Program-made: the position numbers and the translations under genes
Shown: piece after piece, positions 1 through 10,869 of the stretch
Position numbering within the stretch: position 1 is the stretch's first letter
Layout of the letters: every line of letters starts with the position of its first letter
The notes under the pieces: generated by a model
Told to the model about the DNA's origin: nothing
The model's input: the letters and a program-made list of their open reading frames with translations, nothing else
Databases searched by the model: none
NCBI GenBank assembly: GCA_004764695.1
Contig: SMSO01000031.1
Coordinates: 6,381,261 to 6,445,260 of the forward strand
DNA: 64,000 bases
Source: Schizochytrium sp. TIO01
Lineage: Eukaryota > Sar > Bigyra > Thraustochytrida > Thraustochytriidae
Direction: 5' to 3'

Positions 1-1184
1 AGAATGCCGAAGACGCCGAAGCAGCGATTACTCCCATGGAACGCTCTCAGCACCGCGCTGTGTTCCAAGAGGCTGCCGAGGCAGCCCATACACCCAAGAA
101 CCGTGCGCTTCACCGCGATGTTGCTTCTTCTGCTGCTCGTGCTGCCCGCAATGACCTCGGCTCTTCCTACGATGGTAGTATCCGCTTCGCAGCCGACGAG
201 GAGTCTTACAATGCTCTCTTTCTCAGTCGTAACCGTGCTTTCAACAACAACCGTCATTCCATTCGCCGGCGTGAGTCTGCGAAGCGCTCCAAGATGACCT
301 CCAAACTTACGAGTATTGGCCCGAACCCGTACGGTGGCGACCCATCGCTGACCCACCACAACTCCATGAACTCTCACGCCAGTAATGTGGTGGATGGCTC
401 GGGTCGTTCAAAGAGTATTGTTAGTGAAAACCCATTGCGCACTTCTGAGCCCCGTGAACATAGTTCCATGTCAGAGACGTCCTCTACGAAAGAGGGTTAC
501 TGGGATGTGCTCAAGTGGCCTACTGTCGAAGATGACGATGGCGAGCTCAACTGCTTCCAGCGTTACTGCTGTGGTGGTTGTCGTTTATGGCTGTCTCGAG
601 TTTACTTCATCATAGGATTCCCGTACCAACTCCTTTTCCGTATTACTATCCCCGACTGTGCCTTTGATGTATTTCACGAGGACAAGGCTGGGCAGCCTGA
701 GAATCGTCGCATTGCTTATACCTCCGCCTTCGCCTGTGCCGTTATTTGGGTTGCTGCTCTTTCCTACGTACTTTCCTGGTCTGCACAGAAGTTTGGTTGC
801 ACTGTTGGTATTTCCTCATCTGCTATGGGGCTGACCTTCTTAGCAGCTGGTACAAGTTTCCCTGACTGCATTTCTTCAATCATCGTCGCGCGTCAGGGCC
901 AGGGCAGTATGGCAGTGGCCAACTCAATCGGTAGCAACAACTTTGATATCCTTGTTGGCCTTGGAATTCCATGGTTTCTTGCTGGACTTATTTACAAGAC
1001 TCCCTCTGGCGTCGACACTTCGGACGTGACCACTGGTGTCTCCTTCATGTTTGCCGTTCTTGTGGTTCTTCTCATTGTTCTTCGCATTACGCGCTGGAAG
1101 CTCAACAAGTTCCTGGGATCTATTCTTGTCGTTTTGTACATTCTCTACTTCATCTTTGAGCTTGCTATCTACCCGCTTATTTGA
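1..1184 (+). CDS. K+-dependent Na+/Ca2+ exchanger (NCKX, SLC24-like), 5' part outside window
   Basis: The reading frame is open to the left edge, so the gene is truncated by the window; the first visible ATG is at 36 and gives 382 residues. What is visible is a long hydrophilic, Ser-rich cytosolic loop (about residues 1-160 from that ATG) followed by a second membrane half. That half carries the alpha-2 repeat, with the segments [15 protein letters not shown] and [20 protein letters not shown], which line the ion pathway in NCKX-type exchangers. Several further hydrophobic helices lead to the C-terminus. The family exchanges Na+ for Ca2+ plus K+ across the plasma membrane or internal membranes. 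The first five helices and the alpha-1 repeat must lie upstream. The alpha-2 residues look intact, so I expect an active protein. Other members of the cation/Ca2+ exchanger superfamily are possible, but the SFPD and GSNNFDIL segments favour NCKX. Confidence 0.9.
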   Translation, partial: NAEDAEAAITPMERSQHRAVFQEAAEAAHTPKNRALHRDVASSAARAARNDLGSSYDGSIRFAADEESYNALFLSRNRAFNNNRHSIRRRESAKRSKMTSKLTSIGPNPYGGDPSLTHHNSMNSHASNVVDGSGRSKSIVSENPLRTSEPREHSSMSETSSTKEGYWDVLKWPTVEDDDGELNCFQRYCCGGCRLWLSRVYFIIGFPYQLLFRITIPDCAFDVFHEDKAGQPENRRIAYTSAFACAVIWVAALSYVLSWSAQKFGCTVGISSSAMGLTFLAAGTSFPDCISSIIVARQGQGSMAVANSIGSNNFDILVGLGIPWFLAGLIYKTPSGVDTSDVTTGVSFMFAVLVVLLIVLRITRWKLNKFLGSILVVLYILYFIFELAIYPLI

Positions 1185-1780
1185 CCATAGAAACGAAGTA
1201 GCTAGATATCGACACTCATTCTAATAATATCATTTAATTGTTTGTCTCATTTTCAATTCATTGTGAAGGATTCATTTTCGTTGCTCAAGTTTTGACGATA
1301 TATCTTGGGTTGTGCTTTCACAAAGACTCTTTTCTTCCAGACCATTATGAATGCCCAGTAAAGCACTTTGAGTATATTCCCGCAACAATCCAATTAACAT
1401 AGCTTGTCTGCCCTTTCCCGACACGAATTTGTAGCTTGTCAGGAAGAAGCATGAACCCGATAAGAAAGTGGTGAGAGATATGATTAGCTCCATAATGTTA
1501 AATACATGTAAAATCACTTTTAACTCGGTTATTTAGAGAGAGAAGCCCCATATTGAATGTCAAGCAGCATACCGGTTAGCGAGCTCAATCTTGGCATTTT
1601 TGTTGCAAAGGATCTTCCTACTAGTTACTATGAATTTGTGCAACTAAAATAAGCAAACTCAACAGAACCATGCTTTGCTTATCTCTAAGTGAAATTTGTA
1701 ATCTTCCTCTTTGCGGCTTAGATTTACCACTTAAAGATGGGTGGCTGGGTTGAGAAAACGCCATCACTTATTCAAATACC
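1185..1780. other. Intergenic, nothing recognised
   Basis: About 600 bases of AT-rich sequence between the exchanger gene and the first pseudogene. Open frames here are short and show no protein-like features on either strand. Confidence 0.5.
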
Positions 1781-3132
1781 ATGAATCTCGAGACGTGTGC
1801 CGAAAATTGCCGGACTGGGTTCGGTGTTGGTATCTGCAAGGCATTTACTTATGAAATTTATGTCGGCAAGAGGCTTTATTGCTACTTCTTCGATGCCTAT
1901 ACCGCACATTTCCTGGGGCCTGAATTTAGAGACAAGTCCTTTGTAGTCAGTACGGGAGCAACCAACGGTGCGGAAGAAGAATTTCTCGATGATAGTCTAT
2001 TGTTTGGAATGATCTAGAACAAACTGTAACTCTCGTCGAATCGAAGTTATACGATGAATAGCAATGGAAACGTTGGTGTCCATCGACTAGGTGTCCTGTG
2101 CAAGTACAAGAAACGATGCTCGTGTGCCACGATCCACAAGAAGTTATTGAAGCTGGTGGCAAAGAGCGATAATAGCTTTGTTGAGGAGGATAGTCCATTT
2201 AATTCTTATGCTGCATTGTGTTTTCAAGGAAGTACGAGCTCGAGTATGATCGAGATGAGTGCAAGTAGCTTGCCCACACTGTTTCAAAAGTTTGCATGCA
2301 AGCTACAATGGACGGGCCGGTCGGCGAGTTTTGTAAGAACAAAAACAAACCAATGGGGATATGGATGATTTGTTGACGGTCTCGGGGGGAGTCACTGGTC
2401 GCCCCTGAAGTAACGTACTGGGGCCCAGAAGGATTCTCCCTATGCAAAAGCAGGCATTTGGGTGGTTGTACCCCAAATTTGTCAACTATTATTTCTATTC
2501 AGTACTGCCATCACATACCGACTTCGCACGTTCCGCGAGGGTACGCTTACGAACTCAAGCTATCCATTTGCATTGGTTTGGCAAGACCTCGTGTACGACA
2601 CGGATGTGTGGTTCTCATTCTACTCATCTGCTGTTGGGTTTGATTCAACCTATGAAGAAACTTTCGGTGAGCTTGCGCATGCCAATGGACTTGGGTTTGC
2701 GATTCACATTCCTGCCGATAATGGTCTGGGCAGTGTGAGTACGCACATTTTTGGCCAGACCTACCAGCACTCTTCGAGCTTGCGCTTTGAAATTATTTCT
2801 TAGAACCAAGACTGCATGTCTCTGTGAACTACAAAAGTGCACGCCAGACTTCTGCTCTGCCATATATCAGCGTCGCGTCTAAAAAGGCTCAAAGTGGCAT
2901 ATTCAGTCGCTATGCCAAGATGCAAGGAATGATAGGTTTGGACCGCACAAATACCAATATTGATGAGACACAACTTGACCCCTTTGTCATCAAACATCTG
3001 TTCACAATTCAATGTGCGTGGGGCAACTTTGCCAACAACGTCGGTGAGGCTTCCACTGTTATGATTGGTCCTTCCTTACTCATAAGTGGAAGTGGTGACT
3101 CAAATGTACAAATGGATACACTAGCAATCTAG
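1781..3132 (+). pseudogene. Decayed gene with PAN/Apple-like start
   Basis: Protein-like pieces follow one another on the plus strand but in changing frames: 1781-2017, a stretch around 2018-2170, about 2400-2640, 2500-2803 and 2810-3132. The first piece begins with an ATG and has the cysteine spacing of a PAN/Apple-like module: LETCAENCRTG, then GICKAFTYE, then YCYFFDA. This suggests a secreted or surface adhesion-type protein. The last piece (about 100 residues) looks globular and soluble. Stops and frame changes between pieces are too closely spaced for introns and lack clear GT-AG boundaries, so I read this as a pseudogene. Alternatively it is a real gene with several tiny introns. The family assignment beyond PAN-like is unknown. 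Confidence 0.45.
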
Positions 3133-3330
3133 AAACCCTGAGTGTAATTATCATCGTGCAGTGTAAGCTCAAAGGCTCACTTACTAGTACGGAGAAAAGC
3201 ACCGCACACACATGCACCGTTCACATTGGGCACTTCCTCTATAAAGATGTAAATATTTACTTTAGCTAAGGAAATTATTGAGGGGGGATTTATGCGTCTA
3301 GCTCGTTTCCAGAAAGTAATTATTGCTTGA

Positions 3331-4990
3331 TCAGTAAGCCTTGATAGAATTATGAAAGACCTCGGATTTGAAAGACATCACTTTGTTCAGAAACCTGCTG
3401 TGTGTGTCCATCACGAAGGCATCCTTGACCCACTCGAGCGGCGCCAAGAAACGTTCCCTATCCAACATTTTCTCTACTAATAAATGACGTAACGCGTCAT
3501 TAGATGATGGTACCATGGCTATCTGTGAGAAGAAGTGATACATGTATAGCACATGCATAGCTTCTAGGCATTTGTGTGGGTATGTGATAACGGGTTCAAA
3601 GAAAATTCTCCTTGAAAAGGCATGATTGCCCTTCGCAAAGAAAAGGGGTGCCCATTCCTCGTAAACAGACGGAATTGAGAACACCGCGGGAAGGTGAACA
3701 CCTCCTTCTAATCCTATTTGCTGCGTACGGTAAAAAGCGTCCTCAATTGCACGATTTGTGTCTTCTTTCTCTGCAGGGTAACGGGCGTTGGACTTCCAGT
3801 TCGCTACCATGACTGCACGGCGAAACACAGATGTGTTTTGAACACAGTACATCATATATTTGCACCACATAATCAGACGTTTATAAAGGGATGCTAATAT
3901 AGCTGGAGGCTCATGTGCAAAGATGTAAGTTTGAATTTACTTAACCAAGTAAAGCCCGACTGTGAGAATGGTCGCAAAAAGTATTTCTCAAATAAACCCA
4001 CAGTAATCACATCAGGGTCTCTGTGCAACCCAATAGCTCTGTATGGAACATCGCTGATAACTTTGGGCTGCGTCATGAGGTTGTGGGACATGTACTACCC
4101 AAGTCGGCTGATTTCATTGACTTGCCAAAAAGCCGTTTTCGAAACCTCTAAACATCACACCACCAACCTGAATCATTGCAGTTTCGTTGTTTATTTTAAT
4201 GTGAAGTTCACAGAAATCCAAAAGCGAGCGACCTGCATGCCAGGCCAGAAGTTTTGCCATGTCATCGTACAATTCAAACTTCACTCCATGTGAAATCGGT
4301 ACATCAACGCATTCTTAATGATACTCTGCCGTTGAGGCCTGTCATGAATGACGTCCACCACGTCAGGAGGCATGCACGTTTTAATTTTATTTGGCTTCGA
4401 TGCGATCTTTTCAATTGTGGCATACATCTCCCTGAATACTACGGGGCTATAATTCTCCGAAATTTATACCTTGACTATGTATGCTAAAGTGATTGTGCGC
4501 TTTCAATACCGAGTCACCCACTGCTATATCGCATGTCCAGCGAAGGTTACATGGTCCCATGTCTTCCCGAAGAGTCTTCTTACAATGTTCCGCATAGCCT
4601 GAACTGGTGTGAAGATCTTGTGAGAACTGCTACGCCACAGAGAGGTGTCGGTCACCGCTCTGGTGAAATGAGTGTTTTGAGGGTTTGCTAATGGCTTATA
4701 AAATTTTCTTTGCAGTGGGATTGTAGCTCTAATCGTTTGCGGAGCAGTAGCGCGCCTCAGAGGGGACTGAAACATGGAGCGCGAGATTCGTTGTTAGGCA
4801 CTGGCACTGGTCTCTGGTGGTGCCTGGTGGTCCTGGGAGTTTTTTTGCACATTAAGCACGTTTAATTCGTAGCTTAATTCACTGCCATCGCGCGCCTTGA
4901 GTGCTCCATCCTGCATCGCCACTAACGTATCTACTGCTTCTACTGCCTCTACTTCCTTCTTCTTGGTCGGTCTGGGAGGATGTGAGTCTT
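3331..4990 (-). pseudogene. Decayed unknown protein-coding gene
   Basis: On the minus strand, coding-like pieces run from about 4990 down to 3331. They start with a Pro/Lys/Glu-rich N-terminal part (about 4990-4800, ending in an in-frame stop). Next come a basic segment (4775-4524) and then pieces in alternating frames (about 4620-4460, 4430-4300, 4290-4120, 4091-3910). The last is a long open piece of at least 179 residues (3870-3331) whose frame extends up to about 3915. The last piece includes RRAVMVANWKSNARYP and LEWVKDAFVMDTHSRFLNKV and looks globular. I see no known domain. At least three frame changes and one stop argue for a dead gene. No transposase or polymerase motif is visible, so I do not assign a mobile origin. 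Confidence 0.4.
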
Positions 4991-4999
4991 TGCTTAATT

Positions 5000-5607
5000 T
5001 TTACAGTCTATCAGTAAATCAGTGAAATTGTATGAATACTTCACGTCAGGAAGTGTCTTCAAAAGCTTCACTGACAGGGGCTGTTCTGGCGATCCTTCTC
5101 CCAGTCACTTCGGTGCACTAATCAGGAGGGTTGTGCAGGATGTGCATAGCAGGCAGCAATGGATTCTCAGTCATGAGCGCCTTAAATAAAGCCATTACGT
5201 TATCTGCTGCGGTAGTCATAGTGTCCTCAATCCAATTCTGGCCTTGCGGAGGGTGCCTCGATCCACAAACGGAATTTGGGTTTTGCCACGTATCTCGAAA
5301 TGGACACCTGCCGCCGGTTTTAGAAAAGAAAAGAAAAGAAATCAATGTTAGCTTATAAATGACTAAACAAAGGGTGTTTGTCATAAATGACTTCTACCGT
5401 TCATAAAAATAAAAATATGAATTCCTTCCGGCCGAACTAATTTTATTTAATACTACTACTAATAATAATAATAATATGGTTTTAAAAAAACTTAACATGC
5501 TCATGGTGGTGATTTCCAAATACCTGCATTTACACCCCCGCCACCGAGTCGATTTTGGGGGGAGAAGGGGGATTGCAGTAGGAGCAGCAGATCCTTAATG
5601 TCTCAGG
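5000..5607. other. Intergenic, low complexity, with a short repeated motif
   Basis: AT-rich spacer with runs such as TAATAATAATAATAAT near 5450-5475. The sequence around 5258-5310 resembles the short motif repeated at 6050 and 6214 (ATCCACAAACGGAATTT, then CGAAATGGACA). No convincing gene is visible. Confidence 0.4.
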
Positions 5608-6051
5608 ATGAATCAGACAATGGCGGAGGGGCTCGAGAGCCTGATCCAAGTTCTGGTGGGCACCCCAGATGTGTTAGATGGCGTGATACTATTGCTTACA
5701 GCGATCGTAGGATTCGGCCGTATTGCGATAAATGTGTTGCAATTTCTAATGTGGTTCATCCGAGAAGTAGTACTTATGGTACTGATCGTGCTTCACAAAG
5801 TTTGTCTCCTGGTTGTGTGTCTTATAAAACAAGCGTCCGTGTTTTATCGAGAGAAGATGAAACCAACGCGGCCCTCCACGACTACATCCAGCGTGAATTC
5901 GAGTCACCAGTGCACGGAGACAACATGCGCAGAAGGGAGTGTGTCCACGACACCCCTGCGCCGCTCGGAGCGCATAGCATCCAAGACTCTGACTCCCGCG
6001 GTTCGATGCGAACCACGCTCCTTAACCAAGACTTGCTCACCCAGCTTATAA
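5608..6051 (+). CDS. Small hydrophobic membrane protein with basic tail (unknown family)
   Basis: 147 residues from the ATG at 5608. An N-terminal stretch is followed by one or two long hydrophobic segments (about residues 12-75) and a hydrophilic tail rich in Ser, Thr and Arg that contains LRRSERIASK. The tail has Cys residues but no zinc-binding pattern I recognise. The layout, a long hydrophobic hairpin followed by V-x-Y/F-R-E and a basic tail, resembles the C-terminal end of the membrane-protein remnant at 6603-7692. The upstream sequence of both shares GGAGCAGCAGATCC. It may therefore be a truncated paralogue, left as a 3' fragment, rather than a working gene. A second open frame overlapping it (5598-6098) looks like a shadow. 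Function unknown. Confidence 0.35.
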   Translation: MNQTMAEGLESLIQVLVGTPDVLDGVILLLTAIVGFGRIAINVLQFLMWFIREVVLMVLIVLHKVCLLVVCLIKQASVFYREKMKPTRPSTTTSSVNSSHQCTETTCAEGSVSTTPLRRSERIASKTLTPAVRCEPRSLTKTCSPSL

Positions 6052-6233
6052 TCCACGAACGAATTTTAGGAAAAACTTCGCACAATTCACCACCTTGATG
6101 TGCACGATATCCTTTCACCCGCGAACCCACGTTCGTTGGTCTCTGGCCGCTCTCAGATTTAAATAAATAGATAATCCAATATCAAAACATTTGCTCTGCC
6201 AAATCCACCTCAATCCACGAACGAATTTTAGAA
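6049..6233 (+). repeat. Short direct repeat, two copies 163 bp apart
   Basis: The 20-mer AATCCACGAACGAATTTTAG occurs at about 6051 and again at about 6214. A more divergent version lies near 5260. The copies lie between and around the membrane-protein remnants and may mark ends of duplicated segments. Confidence 0.6.
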
Positions 6234-6560
6234 ATGGACAGGAAAAAAAGGATATAACTCACTCCTACTGTACTTATTTAAATTTAAATAAAAAAAAGCT
6301 TTAAAAAAAAAACTCTTCCAACTGATTGATATCAAAACACTTTTAACGCTAGTATCAAAAAAGAAAGAGAAAGAAAACCTTTTTGTTAAATGGCCATAGT
6401 AATGATTCCATAATCATGTAGGCATGTAAGGTTTTTTCTTATGGGATTGTGAAAAGGACATTGGAGCAGCAGATCCCAAACGTCTCTCGAGGAATTAGCC
6501 AAACATAGGGTTGTACAAGATGCTAAGCTTCCTTGTGATGATACGGTAATTGGCCTTCTT
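6234..6560. other. Intergenic, AT-rich
   Basis: Poly-A and poly-T rich spacer ahead of the membrane-protein remnant. At about 6553-6600 a short segment beginning CTTCTTTTGCAAACGGTGC is tandemly duplicated, just upstream of the first ATG of that gene. Confidence 0.5.
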
Positions 6561-6602
6561 TTGCAAACGGTGCTCCCCCTTCTTTTGCAAACGGTGCTCA
6601 GA

Positions 6603-7692
6603 ATGTTCATCACAGCACCACTGCAAACCATAGCTGGCAAAGTTCGACACCTGCTAGTAAATGCCTATCAAAATAGCCTTCATGCACTTAAGGTGCTCCG
6701 GTCTCGCCTTCTATCCATAACACGCGAGGCGCTGAAAATACGTGACAAAGTTCGTTTCCTGCCAGTGAAGCAGACAATCACAAAGTTGCAAGAGATTCTG
6801 CCACAACTTCTGCCGGCCATCCGAACGGGTTCATCCGTAACTATAGTCTTGTATACGTGGATCGAGTTCAGAGCTCGTATATTTGTTGAAAAAAACTATT
6901 GCTCTGTAGCATGGAAGGAGTATTTCGATATTGATGATTGGCACACCGTCTGCATGATTCCGCCTGAAGACTGGGCCGATCAGGAGGTAAAGGATTTAAT
7001 GAATACTATTATTTACAAGGATCCGGCCTTAATTCTGTGGTTCTTGGAGCAGGAGTACGTACACGATGGACCTTTTTTAACGTTTGCATATATGGCGAGT
7101 TATTTTATTGTACTGATGCTTTTCTGGTCTCTCCTTCAATACATATCATGCACGGTACTGGCCTGGCTAGTGCGTTTGAAAGACATGGAGTTGCATGAGC
7201 GTCTAGCCCACCTTCTACTTTCCATTCTCTGGGCCATCCAATTTGTTTTACCCCCGACGATAGCCTGGGGTTGCATGATTGCTATGGTTAAGAACATAGA
7301 AAGTAGCAATTTTTGTACGGAAAAAGGATATGATGAAATATATAGCCCGTTATGTTTAGCTGCGATGGGATGAGATCTTAGGTCCGAGGTTATTCTGGGG
7401 GGTGTACGTAAAGGCTGGCATGGGCTCTTTGATAATTATTTTCATTCTAGCTTGTCTAGGTTTTAGCGCCGTACTTTCCTTACTGGCTGTGCTCTTTTTT
7501 CTTATTCTAAACGGACTATACTATGTGCTAACCATGATGTTGACCGTTTGTTGCCTGTTCGTATGTCTACTAGATCCAGTTGTCAGTATTTTTAGGGAAT
7601 ACCACACCGCATTGCAACAGGGAGATTCGTTTTTCCTAATGAGGGAGAAATCACTGCGGCCATCCGCCGCTAAAAAATGCGAAGATATCTGA
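6603..7692 (+). pseudogene. Multi-pass membrane protein, single frameshift (unknown family)
   Basis: The first part runs from an ATG at 6603 to a stop at 7373 (256 residues). An amphipathic Lys/Arg/Leu-rich helical region is followed by hydrophobic segments at about 6830-6860, 7085-7170 and 7210-7290. The frame that begins RWDEILGPRLFWGVYVKAG (from about 7363) picks up where the first ends and continues to 7692. It adds two or three very hydrophobic helices and a short basic tail. The two halves make one protein of roughly 360 residues if a single base change near 7360-7370 is allowed. There is no GT-AG intron at the junction. Either the gene was inactivated recently or the assembly has an error here. 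I do not recognise the family; the tail resembles the smaller upstream gene at 5608-6051. Confidence 0.45.
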
Positions 7693-8190
7693 CGAAGCGG
7701 TGCAAAAGGGGTAGTAGACACAAGGAGTGAGAGAGGATTTAAGATCCACGTCGGCAAGATTTAATATATTGAAATAAATGGATAATTCATTTGGTGGTAC
7801 TAAGATGTTGACGTAACGTGCAATGACTGACATTGCATTTGCACAATGGATAAGGTAGTAATTGAAGTTAAGGTAAGGAATTTTGGCATCTTGAAGGTTT
7901 TGCAGCATTGACCCAACATTAATATCCACAACAACCATGCTTATACTGACTATGAGTATAGCATCGGTAACAATGTCTATCAGAGAGTCAAAATTAACTT
8001 TCTCAGCTCCCACAAACCGTCTTAGTGGGCGAGCAGCGCACAATTGTGTCGAAACAAGGGTTTATGACCCAAACGTTCAAAAGGATAATCGTACAGGACA
8101 CGGGAACGATATAAATAAGAGCATTGACCACTGTGTGTGGCAAGACTTCCGTAAAGTCAATTTCATACGTTTCAATCAGGCTCTCTCTGC
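7681..8190 (-). pseudogene. Decayed membrane-protein fragment
   Basis: On the minus strand a piece at about 8190-8010 includes a hydrophobic stretch (ALIYIVPVSCTIILLNVWVI). It is followed after a frame change near 8010-8030 by a piece to 7681 with further hydrophobic segments (IDIVTDAILIVSISMVVVDI) and a globular-looking tail. It ends tail-to-tail with the plus-strand membrane gene. No ATG starts the open part. The frame change suggests a dead gene. Family unknown. Confidence 0.35.
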
Positions 8191-8573
8191 TGAAAGGTGA
8201 TACTGATTAGCGTGAGGTTGACTGTAAAGATGAAGGTAGAAGGCTTGATGAAGGCTATAAGAAGGTTGCTTTAAGAGTTAGCGAACTGCTGTCCTGAGGA
8301 ATGAATTCCAGGACAGATGGATTCATGTAGTAATTAGGGAGATTAAGACATTCTTGAATATGGTTAGAGATAATCGATGGGGTTAGGTTATCCAACCTTC
8401 TCCACCATCGATCCAAGCTAACCAAGCTTGAGTGTTGGTGATGTGTATTCACACTTCTAGTTCTTGGCTTCAGCAGCCACATAAATCTGGCTGCTTATTC
8501 TTGTTCTAATGTAAACCTTATTTCTAATGGGTTTTACAAAGGGACACCAAGAACTCTAGCAATGTGTTGTCCA
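8191..8573. other. Intergenic, nothing recognised
   Basis: Between two minus-strand remnants. Short open frames only, with no protein-like continuation of either neighbour. Confidence 0.4.
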
Positions 8574-9345
8574 CTAGTTCCTTCGATTGGAGATCTCAGC
8601 ACTCTCTTTGTCCTTGAAAGCTCGTAGGGCTGTTGAGAAATAAATTGAACTTGGTTTGACGATCTCGTTCAGTAGCTTGATGATGGATTGCATCAGCGCG
8701 ACACTTACCTTCCCAAGCCAACCACAATGAACCGACCCCAGGTCTTCTGTGATATCATCAATGGCTGCAAAGAAGATCTGGCTACCGGATAGGTCACCAT
8801 ACAATTTCGCAATGCCATCCTTCTCTGTAATGGTAATATCAGCATAGGTGGCATCATAGGTTATATAGATAATAATAGGTATAGGGACAATACTAAATAA
8901 AAGAGGCTGAAGGTATTGCACTTTCCAATCGAGCAGAGCAATCAGTAGAGCGTCTGACTCTGGTGCGACGCGAAAGGCGAAGACGCCAATGAGGTTTAGG
9001 GACGCGTGCAGTAGAGGAAATCGGGAAATCAAACCGGCGATGGACTTGTAGACGCGCTCACCGAAGAGGCGGTAAAGTGGTTCTTTGGTACTCACCGTCG
9101 CTTCGGCATCAGCACCATGTCCATCTTGGTCTCTTTCTGCGCGAACTTTCAAAAGTGCCTGGGTCACATCCTTGTAAAGCTCCGTGGCGACCTCTTCGTG
9201 CTCTTTTTGTTTCGCGTTTTTCACTGACGCGCGCAAACGCGACTACCGTGAGTGATGTTGATTTGGAATGGTCACGGCTAACCAGGGTGGACTTTTCTTC
9301 ACTATCTGAAACGAAGCTTTCCTTTGCGTCGCCTGAACTAGAGCT
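8574..9345 (-). pseudogene. Unknown protein with one membrane segment, 5' end broken
   Basis: A 220-codon open stretch (9236 down to 8574) has no ATG near its beginning. It contains a Lys/Glu-rich helical N-terminal part, a hydrophobic segment (LQPLLFSIVPIPIIIYITY) near the middle and a soluble C-terminal part. Upstream, a Ser/Asp-rich piece (SSSSGDAKESFVSDSEEKS, about 9345-9245) continues into it after a one-base frame change close to 9240. A spliced 5' exon is the alternative, since TCACGGTAG could be read as an acceptor, but no suitably spaced donor is visible. No known domain. Confidence 0.4.
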
Positions 9346-9545
9346 GACCCGATCGTTGTTCTTGCTCTTGCTCTAGCCCTTCTTTACTCAAACCTCACCA
9401 ACTTCAAGTTTGCCCAAGAAGGCTGGCTCGTACGACTCTCAAACCACGCAAAGGACCATGCCTTGAACTTCTCAATCGATGAGTTTGATGGAAATTATTT
9501 GACCTGCTAAAACGAAAGGATCTGCCAACACATTTTTGGTTTTGA
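9330..9545 (+). pseudogene. Short coding-like remnant
   Basis: A plus-strand stretch reads as protein-like (FKFAQEGWLVRLSNHAKDH, then SIDEFDGNY). It continues after a one-base frame change near 9495 to a stop near 9540. It overlaps the Ser-rich start of the minus-strand remnant, so only one of the two is likely to be a true coding relic here. Confidence 0.2.
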
Positions 9546-9707
9546 AAGAAGAAGAATTTTTATGAAAATTTATTTCCTCTGTTGAAGTTTAATTCGAGTC
9601 GAAGGAAGGAAGCCTCTCTTTTTTACCTGTGCTCCTCTTCTCTTTTCATTTTATAATAGTTTTATTTGTTTTTATTTGTTCTTGTGTCTTTACAAGAAGA
9701 AACTAAA

Positions 9708-10151
9708 ATGAACATCGTTATTCGCGACCTCACGCACAACAAACCAGGTTTGATCTTGAATGGACTGACGCAGACGAAACAGTCTACAAGCAACTTGTGG
9801 CACTTCGGAAACTCGAAGCGGTCGACTCTAACTAAATAGGTTGTAAAGAAAAAGCATGAACAGGATGATGATGAGGACGAGGAGGAAGAAGACGTTGATT
9901 CTTCTGACGAAGTGGAAGAGAATGAAGAGGATGAAGAGGATGAAGAGGAAGCCGAACAGAGTAATGTAACCGAGGAGATGATCCTTTGCGTACAAAATGC
10001 GACAATCTCAATCCTCTCCGATTCCACTGAGTTTTTCCAATGTGAACCCCACCACCTCAACTTTATTCTAGCCATTCTAGGTCTCGACACTTGCGATTCT
10101 GATGATCTTGAGACAGAAGATGAAGACTCTGATGAAGAAGATGACGAGTGA
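9708..10151 (+). pseudogene. Remnant of an acidic protein
   Basis: From an ATG at 9708 one frame runs to a TAG at 9837 and then on, in the same frame, through a long Asp/Glu-rich tract (about 9850-9960). It then passes through a short globular piece (EEMILCVQNATISILSDSTE) and a second acidic tail ending at 10151. A neighbouring frame at about 9750-9835 also reads as protein (FDLEWTDADETVYKQLVAL), which suggests a frame change as well as the stop. From the ATG at 9912 a 79-residue protein remains open. The acidic tracts make the opposite strand look Ser-rich, which is an artefact. Function unknown. Confidence 0.35.
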
Positions 10152-10344
10152 AACCAAATGTCGTCCTTTCTAGTTCATTCTTTTATAAACTTCAAAACGT
10201 TTTCAAGTCTTTTTTTATTTCAATCAATCACAAACAAGAAAGTAAAAAACAGAACCCCCCTTTTGGTTTCGTTACCAAGGAACTTGTCGCGATTCTTTCT
10301 GTTCTACAGTATCAATGGCTTGGAATACCACAGTTGATAGTAGG

Positions 10345-10713
10345 ATCCTATAATAGGGCAGCATTATTACACTTCCTTGGTTTTGCAAGCCACCTTACCA
10401 CGTCGAGGCGACCATGTGCAGCGGCCTGGTGCAGCGGCGCCCATCCATTGTTATCTTTGACATTGGGATTTGCTCCTGTTTAAGGTCTCAATTATCTCCT
10501 TGTTTGGTGAAAAGCTCCCACTGTCTTGACAGAATTGCCAGTAATCATTTTGGCCTCTTGGATGCTGCTTGACGCTATATGCGCCTTGGGCTGGGCAGGA
10601 GGTGTTTGCCCAACTCCATATTTCTCCCTTTGATAAATGAATGAAAAGAGGAATGAAAAGATAAAGAAAGAATTAAAACGTAAAGAAATCAAAGAACCCT
10701 CTGATCTCATCAA
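10345..10713 (-). pseudogene. Ankyrin-repeat gene remnant
   Basis: Reading the minus strand, the segment ANPNVKDNNGWAPLHQAA, then HGRLDVVRWLA, is a clear ankyrin repeat (G-A-N-P-N, G-W-A-P-L-H, A-A-x-x-G-x-L-D-V-V). It lies at about 10480-10365. In the same frame upstream, two stops (near 10494 and 10482) separate it from an open piece running back to 10713. The repeat is followed by a stop near 10345. Only one full repeat survives, so this is a relic of a larger ankyrin-domain gene. Confidence 0.6.
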
Positions 10714-10869
10714 GTCAAAATTCGGGAACTCTTTGCCATTTTTTCATTCAAAGCATCCCTAAAAGTTTTTGCCTTTGGAGAACACAAAAGACAGTCAGAC
10801 TAAGATCAACAAGTTCAAGACAACTTGGAGTAAACCTGCTGCACTTGCTCAATGATCCCACGGTGAAGA

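Noticed and set aside
9662-10090. Minus-strand open frame with long Ser runs
   Set aside because: It is the reverse of Asp/Glu-rich codons of the plus-strand acidic remnant; Ser runs are a by-product.
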